Shown piece by piece: positions 34,461 through 41,969 of a DNA stretch of 64,000 nt. The DNA lies in NCBI RefSeq assembly GCF_031177825.1, contig NZ_JAPSKE010000003.1, positions 248,001-312,000 on the forward strand, read 5' to 3'. A program made the position numbers and the translations under genes. Each line of letters begins with the position of its first letter. Within the stretch, counting starts at the first letter, position 1. This DNA is from Paenibacillus sp. Its GTDB lineage: Bacteria; Bacillota; Bacilli; Paenibacillales; YIM-B00363. A model generated the notes under the pieces. That model worked only from the letters and a program-made list of their open reading frames with translations, was not told the origin of the DNA and searched no databases.

Positions 34461-35927
34461 ATGCAAAATACGAAAAGGCTGCCGAGAAGCCGGCCGGAAG
34501 CGGAGGGGGTATCGCCCTCGGCCGTCTTGGCGTTCCTCGACGCCGTCGAACGAGAGAAGCTCGAGCTGCACAGCTTCATGTTGCTGCGGCGAGGGCGAGT
34601 CGTCTCGGAAGGCTGGTGGGCCCCGTACGGGCCCGGGGAGCCGCACATTCTGAATTCGTTAAGCAAAAGCTTCACGGCGACCGCGATCGGCATCGCCGCG
34701 GAGGAAGGGCTGTTGTCGACGGAAGACATCGTAGCGTCCTATTTCCCGGAAGCGTCGGACGCTGCCTCACTTCCTTATGTAAACGAGATGCGGATTCGAC
34801 ATCTGCTCACGATGTCTTCCGGCCACGCCCAGGACACGTTGGAAACGCTGCTGCGCCGCCGAAGCGGCGATTGGGCGCGTGCCTTCCTCGAGACGCCGCT
34901 CGCCTACCCGCCGGGCGTCCAGTTCGTATACAACAGCGGCGCCACGTACATGCTGTCCGCCATTCTGCGCAAAGCGACCGGACAGTCGCTGATCGAGTAT
35001 TTGACGCCTCGCCTGTTCGGGCCGCTCGGCATCGAGGGCGTCCTATGGGAGACTTGTCCCGACGGCGTCGAGGTCGGTGGATGGGGCATGCGAGCGACGA
35101 CCGAGCAGATCGCCAAGTTCGGACAGCTGTACTTGCAGCGAGGCATGTGGGGCGGGCGGAGGCTGCTTTCCGAAGCGTGGGTCCGCGAAGCGACCGCCGA
35201 TCTCATCTCGAACGGCGACGACGCCGCGAACGATTGGCATCAGGGCTACGGTTTCCAGTTTTGGCGTTGCCGCCACGGCGCGTATCGGGGGGACGGCGCT
35301 TTCGGGCAGTTTTGCGTCGTCCTGGAGCCGTTCGACGCCGTTCTGGCGATCACCGCGGGGACGGGCGACATGCAGGGCATTCTTTCTCTCGTCTGGACTA
35401 GGTTGTTGCCGGGACTGCAAGAAGACGCGGCGGAGGATGACGCCGCATATGCGGCGCTGCTCCGTCGGCAGGCCGAACTGGCGATTCCCGCCGTCGCGGG
35501 GGATGCCGACTCGGCAACGGCTCGCCGCGTATCCGGGAACGTCTACGAGCTGGAGGACAACGGGTTCGGATTGCGGCACGCGGCGTTCCGCTTTATCGAC
35601 GACCGCGCGATGATCGCGTTGACGGGAGGCGGCGAGCCGATCGTGCTCCGATGCGGTTACGGCGAGTGGCTCGAGAGCCGCATCGAGCGAGGCGGCTTCG
35701 CCGAGCCGGTATGGGCTCGTGGAGGGTGGCGGCCGGACGGCGCCTTCGCCATGACGATCTGCTGGACCCGGACGCCGTTCGTCGACGAGGCGACGTGCCG
35801 CTTCGAAGGCGACCGCGTCGTCTGGTCCGCGGTTCGGAACGTCGGGGAGACGATCATCTCGACATCGCTCTTCTTTCCTTCGCTGGCGGGAACGCGCGTC
35901 TTGCGCGCGCCGGAAGGCGCATGCTGA
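34461..35927 (+). CDS. Serine hydrolase, beta-lactamase/penicillin-binding-protein-like family
   Basis: 488 residues, no signal peptide. The beta-lactamase-type fold shows the nucleophile motif SLSK (Ser66-x-x-Lys69) and the YNSG segment (Tyr157) of this class, followed by QSLIEYLTPRLFGPLGI and the C-terminal EQIAKFGQLYLQRG region. Members include esterases, D-aminopeptidases and uncharacterised enzymes often placed in sugar-utilisation operons. Here it sits between two glycosidase genes in a mannoside operon, so a deacylating role on an imported glycan is possible but unproven. ATG 34461 follows GAGAGG. The decayed copy at 19851-20523 is a relative. Confidence 0.88.
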   Translation: MQNTKRLPRSRPEAEGVSPSAVLAFLDAVEREKLELHSFMLLRRGRVVSEGWWAPYGPGEPHILNSLSKSFTATAIGIAAEEGLLSTEDIVASYFPEASDAASLPYVNEMRIRHLLTMSSGHAQDTLETLLRRRSGDWARAFLETPLAYPPGVQFVYNSGATYMLSAILRKATGQSLIEYLTPRLFGPLGIEGVLWETCPDGVEVGGWGMRATTEQIAKFGQLYLQRGMWGGRRLLSEAWVREATADLISNGDDAANDWHQGYGFQFWRCRHGAYRGDGAFGQFCVVLEPFDAVLAITAGTGDMQGILSLVWTRLLPGLQEDAAEDDAAYAALLRRQAELAIPAVAGDADSATARRVSGNVYELEDNGFGLRHAAFRFIDDRAMIALTGGGEPIVLRCGYGEWLESRIERGGFAEPVWARGGWRPDGAFAMTICWTRTPFVDEATCRFEGDRVVWSAVRNVGETIISTSLFFPSLAGTRVLRAPEGAC

Positions 35928-35968
35928 GAATGCGAGAGTTGCAATGAACCGACAAGCGGGAGGGACGC

Positions 35969-38644
35969 ATGATGGAGAAGAAACGGACGATTTATTATTT
36001 TTCGCATACGCATTGGGACCGCGAATGGTATGAACCGTTCCAGGGCTTTCGCTATCGACTCGTCGACATGTTAAACGAAGCGATCGAAACGCTAGAAGCC
36101 GAAGACGACTTCCGCGTCTTCCATCTGGACGGGCAAACGATTCTTTTGGAGGATTACATCGAGATCGAACCGGACAAGCGGGAACGGCTCGCCAAGCTGA
36201 TCCGGGACGGCCGCCTCGTCGTCGGACCGTGGTACGTCATGCCGGACGAATTGTTACTGTCGGGCGAAAGTTTGATCCGCAATCTGATGGTCGGGCATCG
36301 GCTGGCGGAGCGGTGGGGAGGCCGGCCGTGGAAATACGGGTACGTGTGCGACGTGTTCGGCCACATCGCCCAGATGCCGCAGCTGTTCAACGGCTTCGGC
36401 ATCCGGTACGCGGCGCTCGGCCGGGGCACGAACGAACACGACTGCCCCGCCCATTTCCGCTGGGCGGCTCCGGACGGCAGCGAATGCATTACGTACAAGC
36501 TGCAGGACCGGGACGGGTACGGCTCGTTTTGGGTGAAGCTGTCCGGCTGGCCTCAGGTCGACGTGCCGAACCATCCGGAAGAACTCGATCGGCGCATCCG
36601 GGAGGCGATCGACGAAGAGTTCGGCCGCTCCGATATCCCGATCGGCGTCGCGATGGACGGCATCGACCATGAGCCGATCCATCCGGAGTCAGTCCAATAT
36701 ATGCAGCGGATCGAGGAGCTTTATCCGGACGCGGAGGTGCGCCACGTCAACCTCGAGGAGATGGGACGGCAGCTCGAGCCGTACCGGGATCGAATGCCCG
36801 TCAAATGCGGGGAAATTTACGAGCCGGGCAAAAACGAGGGCGGATACATCCACGTCATCCCCCATGTGCTGTCCAGTCGGTATCCGTTGAAGCGGGAAAA
36901 CGATATCTGCCAGACCCTGCTCGAGAAATGGACGGAGCCGCTGTCGGTATACCTCGAATCGCATGGGCGCCGGGTGCAGCCGGAGTACGTGGAAAAAGCC
37001 TATCGCTATTTGCTCCAGAATCACGCCCACGACTCGATCGGGGGCTGCTCGATCGATCAGGTGCACAAAGACATGACGTATCGCTTCGATCAGGCGAAGC
37101 TGCTCGGACGGCTCGTCGTCGACGAATGGAAGCGGTTCGAGCGCGAGCGGCGCGGTACGGCGCCAAATTCTTCGACGAGAGCGTTGCTGCTTTGGAACCC
37201 GCTTCCGTTCCCGCGCAAGGAAGTCGTCACGGTCGACGTGGACTTCCCCCTCGATTACCCGCAGCGCTTCCAGGAGCCGTTCGGGTACGAGCTTAAGAAC
37301 AGCTTCATCCTCGTCGACCGGTTCGGGAACGAGCTGCCGTACGGCATCGTCCGGATCGACCGGAATCGGCTGCAGCGGCGGCATCGACAAGCTTGCGATT
37401 TCGTCGATCTGTATACGATTTCATTCGAAGCCGACATGCCCGCAATGGGCGGAGTCGAATACAAGATCGTTCCGCGCAAGGGGGCGACGCGGTACTTGAA
37501 CGCCCTGTCCAAGCACGAGCGCGAGACGGAGAACGACTTCGTCCGCCTCGCGGTCCGGGAGAACGGGACGATCGCGCTGACGGACAAGGCGACCGGCGTC
37601 GTCTACGATCGGCTGCTCGACTATCTCGACGACGGAGAAATCGGCGACGGGTGGTACCACGTCAATCCAGCGGAGGATCGGGTCGTCTCGAGCGCAGGCA
37701 CGCCCTGCGCGATCGAGAAGGTCGAGGACGGGCCGGTCCGTACGACGTTCCGGGTGTGCCGGCGCATGCGCGTGCCGCGGGCGATCGACGAGCGCAAGCG
37801 CGGCATCCGACGGGCCGACGACGAGGTCGAGCTCGTCATCGACACGTATGTCAGTCTGTCGAAAGGGGCGCGGCACGTCGACGTCCGGACGGTCGTCGAC
37901 AACGCCGCCGCCGATCACCGCCTGCGGCTCAAGCTGCCGACAGGCATTCGCTCTTCTTCGTATTTCGTCAATCAACCGTTCGCGTTCGTCGAGCGGAAGC
38001 GGGGGTTCGATCTCGCCACGGAAAACTGGAAGGAGCGCGACGCGCTCGAGAAGCAGATGGGCGGCATCGTCGGCGTTCGCGCGGCCGACGGGTCCGGATT
38101 CGCGTTCGTCTCGGCGTACGGGCTGCACGAGTGCGCCGCGCCGGAGGACGAGGAAGGGGCGCTGTTCGTCACGCTGTTCCGCTCGTTCGGCAGAACGGTC
38201 ATGACGAACGGCGAGGCGGGCGGACAGCTGCTCGGCAAGCTCGACTTTCGTTACCGGCTCGTCCCGCTTCGTCCGGAGGATGACTATGCCGACTTGATCC
38301 GCTTGCAGGAATCGCTGCAAGCGGGCACGGAACACGTTGTGTACGGCGTGGACGAGTCGTATACGCCGGCGGAACCCGAGAGCTTGTTCGTCCTCGACGG
38401 GAAGCATCTGTGCATGAGCGTGCTGAAGCGTCCGGCCGACGGCCGGACCGGCGACGCGATCGTGCGGCTGTACAATATGTCGGATCGACCGGCGACCGGC
38501 ACGCTGCGGAGCCTTCGCGCGATTCGCCGCGCCGAAGCGGTCGACTTGAACGAAGAGCCGCTGCATCCGGCGCCGCACGGGGAACGCGAGGCGGCCCTAG
38601 AGCTGCCGGCCTGGAAGACGATGACGCTGCGTTTCGCATTTTGA
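35969..38644 (+). CDS. GH38 alpha-mannosidase
   Basis: 891 residues, no signal peptide, hence cytoplasmic. Zinc-dependent retaining family. The metal site starts with SHTHWDREWYE (His13, His15, Asp17) and the nucleophile is Asp128 in YVCDVFGHIAQMPQL. NHAHDSIGGCSIDQVHKDM adds another conserved His-rich block. The middle and C-terminal thirds are beta-sandwich domains as usual. It releases alpha-linked mannose from imported oligosaccharides. Last gene of the operon running from 25449; ATG 35969 (or 35972, both after GGGAGGG). Together with the GH2 beta-mannosidase it indicates a substrate with both alpha- and beta-mannose. Confidence 0.94.
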   Translation: MMEKKRTIYYFSHTHWDREWYEPFQGFRYRLVDMLNEAIETLEAEDDFRVFHLDGQTILLEDYIEIEPDKRERLAKLIRDGRLVVGPWYVMPDELLLSGESLIRNLMVGHRLAERWGGRPWKYGYVCDVFGHIAQMPQLFNGFGIRYAALGRGTNEHDCPAHFRWAAPDGSECITYKLQDRDGYGSFWVKLSGWPQVDVPNHPEELDRRIREAIDEEFGRSDIPIGVAMDGIDHEPIHPESVQYMQRIEELYPDAEVRHVNLEEMGRQLEPYRDRMPVKCGEIYEPGKNEGGYIHVIPHVLSSRYPLKRENDICQTLLEKWTEPLSVYLESHGRRVQPEYVEKAYRYLLQNHAHDSIGGCSIDQVHKDMTYRFDQAKLLGRLVVDEWKRFERERRGTAPNSSTRALLLWNPLPFPRKEVVTVDVDFPLDYPQRFQEPFGYELKNSFILVDRFGNELPYGIVRIDRNRLQRRHRQACDFVDLYTISFEADMPAMGGVEYKIVPRKGATRYLNALSKHERETENDFVRLAVRENGTIALTDKATGVVYDRLLDYLDDGEIGDGWYHVNPAEDRVVSSAGTPCAIEKVEDGPVRTTFRVCRRMRVPRAIDERKRGIRRADDEVELVIDTYVSLSKGARHVDVRTVVDNAAADHRLRLKLPTGIRSSSYFVNQPFAFVERKRGFDLATENWKERDALEKQMGGIVGVRAADGSGFAFVSAYGLHECAAPEDEEGALFVTLFRSFGRTVMTNGEAGGQLLGKLDFRYRLVPLRPEDDYADLIRLQESLQAGTEHVVYGVDESYTPAEPESLFVLDGKHLCMSVLKRPADGRTGDAIVRLYNMSDRPATGTLRSLRAIRRAEAVDLNEEPLHPAPHGEREAALELPAWKTMTLRFAF

Positions 38645-38652
38645 ACAAAGAG

Positions 38653-38680
38653 AACCGGGTCCCGCTGGGACCTGGTTTTC
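38653..38680 (+). terminator. Terminator after the mannoside operon
   Basis: An 11-bp stem (AACCGGGTCCC / GGGACCTGGTT, one G-U pair) with a 3-base loop, followed by TT and C. The remaining 215 bases up to leuB contain the small inverted repeat CCTAT-N7-ATAGG near 38797 and no recognised gene. Confidence 0.85.
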
Positions 38681-38895
38681 TACGTTCTTCCTATACTGTC
38701 TGGCGGCGCCAGCTGCGGTCCGGGAAGCGACGCGCGTTTCCGTCGGAAGAGCGCAAGACGCGCGATCCGAAATTTGCCGCAGCGCCGAATAGGTGAAACC
38801 TATAGCGACGATAGGATTCATATTCTTCACAAATAAGCGGAAGTATGTTACAACCGAACTATATATATTTCAAATAGAAACGAGGAATCGTAATC

Positions 38896-39975
38896 ATGGC
38901 TGAGACGAAGAAAATTGCGGTCATCGCCGGCGACGGCATCGGCCCGGAGGTCGTTGCGGAAGCGATCAAAGTCATTCGCAAGACGGAAGAAGTATTCGGT
39001 TACAAGTTCGAATTCGAGCACGGCTTGTTCGGCGGCGTCGCCATCGACGAGCGCGGCACGCCGCTCCCGGACGACACGCTGCAGCTGTGCAAGAACGCCG
39101 ACGCGGTGCTGCTCGGCGCCGTCGGCGGTCCAAAGTGGGACAACAATCCGAAGGAACTGCGTCCGGAGACGGGGCTGCTCGGCATTCGCAAGGCGCTCGG
39201 CTTGTTCTCGAACCTGCGCCCGGCGTTCGTGTTCGATTGCCTGATCGAAGCGTCGACGATTAAGGAGGAAGTGCTTCGCGGCACCGACCTCATCGTCGTG
39301 CGCGAGCTGACGGGCGGCATCTACTTCGGCGAGAAGTTCCGCCGCGAAGGTCCGAACGGCCAAGAAGCGGTCGACACTTGCGTCTACAGCGTGCCGGAAG
39401 TCGAGCGCATCGCGCGTCAAGCGTTCGAGATCGCGATGAAGCGCGGCAAGAAGCTTGCCTCCGTCGACAAGGCGAACGTCCTCGAGTCGTCCCGCCTGTG
39501 GCGCGAGACGGTCATCCGCATCGCTGCGGACTACCCGGAAGTCGAGCTCGAGCACGTGCTCGTCGACAACTGCGCGATGCAGCTGCTTCGCCGTCCGACG
39601 AGCTTCGACGTCATCGTGACCGAGAACATGTTCGGCGACATTCTGTCCGACGAAGCGGCGATGCTGACGGGTTCGATCGGCATGCTGTCCTCGGCGTCGA
39701 TGGGCGAAGGCAGCTTCGGCTTGTACGAGCCGGTGCACGGCTCCGCGCCGGACATCGCCGGCCAAGGCATCGCGAACCCGATCGCGACGATTCTTTCCGT
39801 GGCGCTCATGTTCCGCCTGACGTTCGGCTACGAGGACGCGGCGAGCGCGATCGAAGCCGCCGTGAAATCGGTGCTCGACGCGGGACACCGCACGGGCGAC
39901 ATCGCCGTCGACAAGTCGAAGGCGATCGGCACGGTCGCGATGGGCGATCTTATCGCCGCCGCGATCGCGAAGTAA
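38896..39975 (+). CDS. leuB: 3-isopropylmalate dehydrogenase
   Basis: 359 residues, the normal bacterial length. It catalyses the NAD-dependent oxidative decarboxylation of 3-isopropylmalate in leucine synthesis. Marks: [17 protein letters not shown] at the N-terminus, [48 protein letters not shown] and [14 protein letters not shown] with the metal-binding Asp residues. ATG 38896 follows a weak GAGGA. It stands alone: no leuA, leuC or leuD is nearby, and it has its own terminator. Tartrate dehydrogenase-type relatives are possible, but the motif set favours LeuB. Confidence 0.95.
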   Translation: MAETKKIAVIAGDGIGPEVVAEAIKVIRKTEEVFGYKFEFEHGLFGGVAIDERGTPLPDDTLQLCKNADAVLLGAVGGPKWDNNPKELRPETGLLGIRKALGLFSNLRPAFVFDCLIEASTIKEEVLRGTDLIVVRELTGGIYFGEKFRREGPNGQEAVDTCVYSVPEVERIARQAFEIAMKRGKKLASVDKANVLESSRLWRETVIRIAADYPEVELEHVLVDNCAMQLLRRPTSFDVIVTENMFGDILSDEAAMLTGSIGMLSSASMGEGSFGLYEPVHGSAPDIAGQGIANPIATILSVALMFRLTFGYEDAASAIEAAVKSVLDAGHRTGDIAVDKSKAIGTVAMGDLIAAAIAK

Positions 39976-39994
39976 GGCATACTCGCAAGAACGG

Positions 39995-40028
39995 AACCGA
40001 TTGGGCCGCCGCGCCCGGTCGGTTTTTT
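39995..40028 (+). terminator. Terminator after leuB
   Basis: A 12-pair stem (AACCGATTGGGC with GCCCGGTCGGTT, including G-U pairs) is followed by a T-run. Confidence 0.9.
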
Positions 40029-40108
40029 TGCGTTCGCATGGGGCGGAAGGGGGAGCTTTTCGGAGCCAGAAGGAGGATTAGGCCGCTCATTGGCGAACAA
40101 GTCGGATC

Positions 40109-40125
40109 ATGATTATCATCATTCT
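40109..40125. promoter_or_regulatory. Candidate Fur/PerR-type box before the peroxiredoxin gene
   Basis: ATGATTATCATCATTCT agrees closely with the core ATGATTATCATTAT of Fur-family sites. It lies just upstream of the -35 of the peroxiredoxin promoter. PerR control of a peroxidase would be typical; Fur cannot be separated from PerR by sequence. Confidence 0.5.
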
Positions 40126-40145
40126 AATTTAATAATCGCTATACA

Positions 40146-40174
40146 TTGACTTCAATTTCCGCCGGTGATAAGAT
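40146..40174 (+). promoter_or_regulatory. Sigma-A promoter of the peroxiredoxin gene
   Basis: TTGACT (40146-40151), a 17-base spacer and TAAGAT (40169-40174). It is the only good promoter in the 257-base gap after leuB. Confidence 0.6.
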
Positions 40175-40232
40175 AATTTTTGTGAGTTTAGACAAGCTCG
40201 GCTAAATAAAATCATCGGTAGGAGGAATCCCC

Positions 40233-40781
40233 ATGGCAGAACGTTTGGTAGGCAAGAAGGCGCCGGATTTTACAATGGAGACGGCCCTCGGCAACGGCAA
40301 AGAGTTCGGCAAAGTTTCCTTGTCCGACTATAAGGGCAAGTGGCTCGTATTTTTCTTCTATCCGCTCGACTTCACGTTCGTATGCCCGACGGAAATTACG
40401 GCTCTTAGCGACGCGGCTGCGGAGTTCAGAGACTACGATTGCGAAATCCTCGGCGCGAGCACGGACAGCAAGCATTCCCACCGCGCATGGATCAACACGC
40501 CGCGCGACCAGAACGGTCTCGGCGAGCTGAGCTACCCGCTGGCGTCCGACATTCATAAGTCGGTTGCAGAAGCGTATGGCGTCCTGAACGAAGAAGAAGG
40601 CATCGCGCTTCGCGGCCTGTTCATCATCGATCCGGAAGGCGTCGTGAAGTACCAAGTCGTTACGGACGACAATGTCGGCCGCAGCGTAGAAGAGACGCTT
40701 CGCATCCTTCAAGCGCTCCAATCCGGCGGATTGTGCGCAGCGAACTGGAAGCCGGGTCAGAAGCACCTTACGGCACAATAA
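40233..40781 (+). CDS. Typical 2-Cys peroxiredoxin (AhpC/TSA family, YkuU-like)
   Basis: 182 residues. It reduces hydrogen peroxide and organic hydroperoxides in the cytoplasm. The peroxidatic Cys51 lies in DFTFVCPTE and the resolving Cys168 in GGLCAANW, both needed for the typical 2-Cys cycle. Other family parts are YPLDF, GASTDSKHSHRAW and RGLFIIDPEG. ATG 40233 is preceded by TAGGAGG. It is transcribed alone, with a Fur/PerR-like box and a promoter upstream and two hairpins downstream. No ahpF follows, so the electron donor is probably thioredoxin. A YkuU-type label fits better than AhpC of an ahpCF operon. Confidence 0.94.
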   Translation: MAERLVGKKAPDFTMETALGNGKEFGKVSLSDYKGKWLVFFFYPLDFTFVCPTEITALSDAAAEFRDYDCEILGASTDSKHSHRAWINTPRDQNGLGELSYPLASDIHKSVAEAYGVLNEEEGIALRGLFIIDPEGVVKYQVVTDDNVGRSVEETLRILQALQSGGLCAANWKPGQKHLTAQ

Positions 40782-40801
40782 GAAGCAACGTTCGAATCCC
40801 G

Positions 40802-40834
40802 AACTCCGACGGCATCATCGCTGTCGGAGTTTAT
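40802..40834 (+). terminator. Terminator after the peroxiredoxin gene
   Basis: A 9-bp stem (AACTCCGAC / GTCGGAGTT) with a 12-base loop and a short T-rich tail. Confidence 0.8.
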
Positions 40835-40882
40835 TGCGTTTGGCGGCGCATCGCGAGGAACGTCATCGCGAATCAGAACTGC

Positions 40883-40917
40883 AGCCCCGTTCATGGCGAT
40901 CCATGAGCGGGGCTTTG
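40883..40917 (+). terminator. Second hairpin terminator before the AraC gene
   Basis: AGCCCCGTTCATGG and CCATGAGCGGGGCT form a 14-bp stem (one G-U pair) with loop CGAT, then TTTG. It may back up the previous terminator. Confidence 0.7.
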
Positions 40918-40980
40918 CGTATATATCAGGAGAATATAAGCATAAGAATCACATAGCCTGACCTTTTTATTAATTCTTTA

Positions 40981-40989
40981 TGATATACT
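40981..40989 (+). promoter_or_regulatory. Candidate extended -10 promoter of the AraC operon
   Basis: TGATATACT is an extended -10 element (TG-N-TATACT) about 65 bases before the start of the AraC gene. No clear -35 is seen, which extended -10 promoters tolerate. Confidence 0.4.
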
Positions 40990-41054
40990 CACTGGAAAGA
41001 AGATTCTTCCATATTTGTGGTTCCCGGTGATCATGGGTCGAGAGGGGAAGATAC

Positions 41055-41969
41055 ATGCGTATATCTCCGATATATCAGGAAGCGCCGCATCATCTCAGGC
41101 GGATCGATGAAGACTTTCACATCAGCCTGACCCAAAACGAAGTGATCCGAACACCGCTTCATCACCATGAATTTGTCGAGCTGGCTTTCGTGACGGATGG
41201 GGACGGCGTCGAAACCGTCAACGGAATCAGCCATCGCTTACGCCAAGGGACCGCCACCTTTCTTCTCCCGCATCATATCCACCAAATTCACTCCACGTCA
41301 ATCGCGCCGATTCGCAAATATTGCTGCATGTTCAATCTCGATCTGTTTTCCCGTGCCGCGGAGGACGCCGAGCTGTTCGCCATGCTGCTGCAGGTCGGCA
41401 CGACGATTTCTTCCTGGGCGGATATCGGCCCCGAACAAATCAACCGTATACGAATGCTGTTCGAACATATGAAGGAAGAGCTTCAAGGTCCCGCAGCCAT
41501 CGGTCAGCCGCTGTTGATTCGGGCGAAGCTGACGGAAGCGCTGCTGCTGTTTATGAGAGCGGCTTGCGGGGACGGGAGACAGATTCAAGAACGGATCTCT
41601 GCCGCTGATCGCAATGACAGATTGATCCAGACGACGTTCTGGACCATTCTCGGATACATCCGCGTTCATTACCATGAACCGTTCACCCTGCGGCAGCTGG
41701 CGGAGCGATTTCACATGAGCGCTTCCCACCTTAGCCGTTCGTTTAAACGGCATTTAGGATACAGCTTTATGGATTATGTTCATTTGCTTCGAACGAATAA
41801 CGCCGCGAGCCTGCTCTCCGCTACGACAATGTCCGTTACCGATATTGCAGTCTCCGTCGGCTTCGATTCGCTCCGCACCTTTTCCCGTGTATTTCGGGAG
41901 ATCTATGGACAGACGCCAAGCGAATATCGCAAAGCGTCACATATAAAGCCTGTGGAGGGAGTGAAATGA
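41055..41969 (+). CDS. AraC-family transcriptional regulator with cupin sensor
   Basis: 304 residues. The N-terminal cupin-type domain (TPLHHHEFVELAFVTDGDG) probably binds a sugar. The C-terminal AraC DNA-binding part has both helix-turn-helix units (QLAERFHMSASHLSRSFKRH and DIAVSVGFDSLRTFSRVFRE, then the conserved GQTPSEYR). ATG 41055 follows GAGAGGGG. Its stop is directly followed by the ATG of a second, membrane-bound AraC protein, so both are made from one message. They probably control the LplBC/lipoprotein importer at 45905-49385. Confidence 0.93.
   Translation: MRISPIYQEAPHHLRRIDEDFHISLTQNEVIRTPLHHHEFVELAFVTDGDGVETVNGISHRLRQGTATFLLPHHIHQIHSTSIAPIRKYCCMFNLDLFSRAAEDAELFAMLLQVGTTISSWADIGPEQINRIRMLFEHMKEELQGPAAIGQPLLIRAKLTEALLLFMRAACGDGRQIQERISAADRNDRLIQTTFWTILGYIRVHYHEPFTLRQLAERFHMSASHLSRSFKRHLGYSFMDYVHLLRTNNAASLLSATTMSVTDIAVSVGFDSLRTFSRVFREIYGQTPSEYRKASHIKPVEGVK

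Noticed and set aside
37421..38578. Minus-strand open frame opposite the alpha-mannosidase
   Set aside because: Low-information Arg/Leu/Val/Ala sequence opposite a well-supported GH38 gene.
40786..40800. TTCGAATCCC-like tRNA T-arm
   Set aside because: No acceptor or anticodon arm can be formed around it, and the following hairpin is a terminator.
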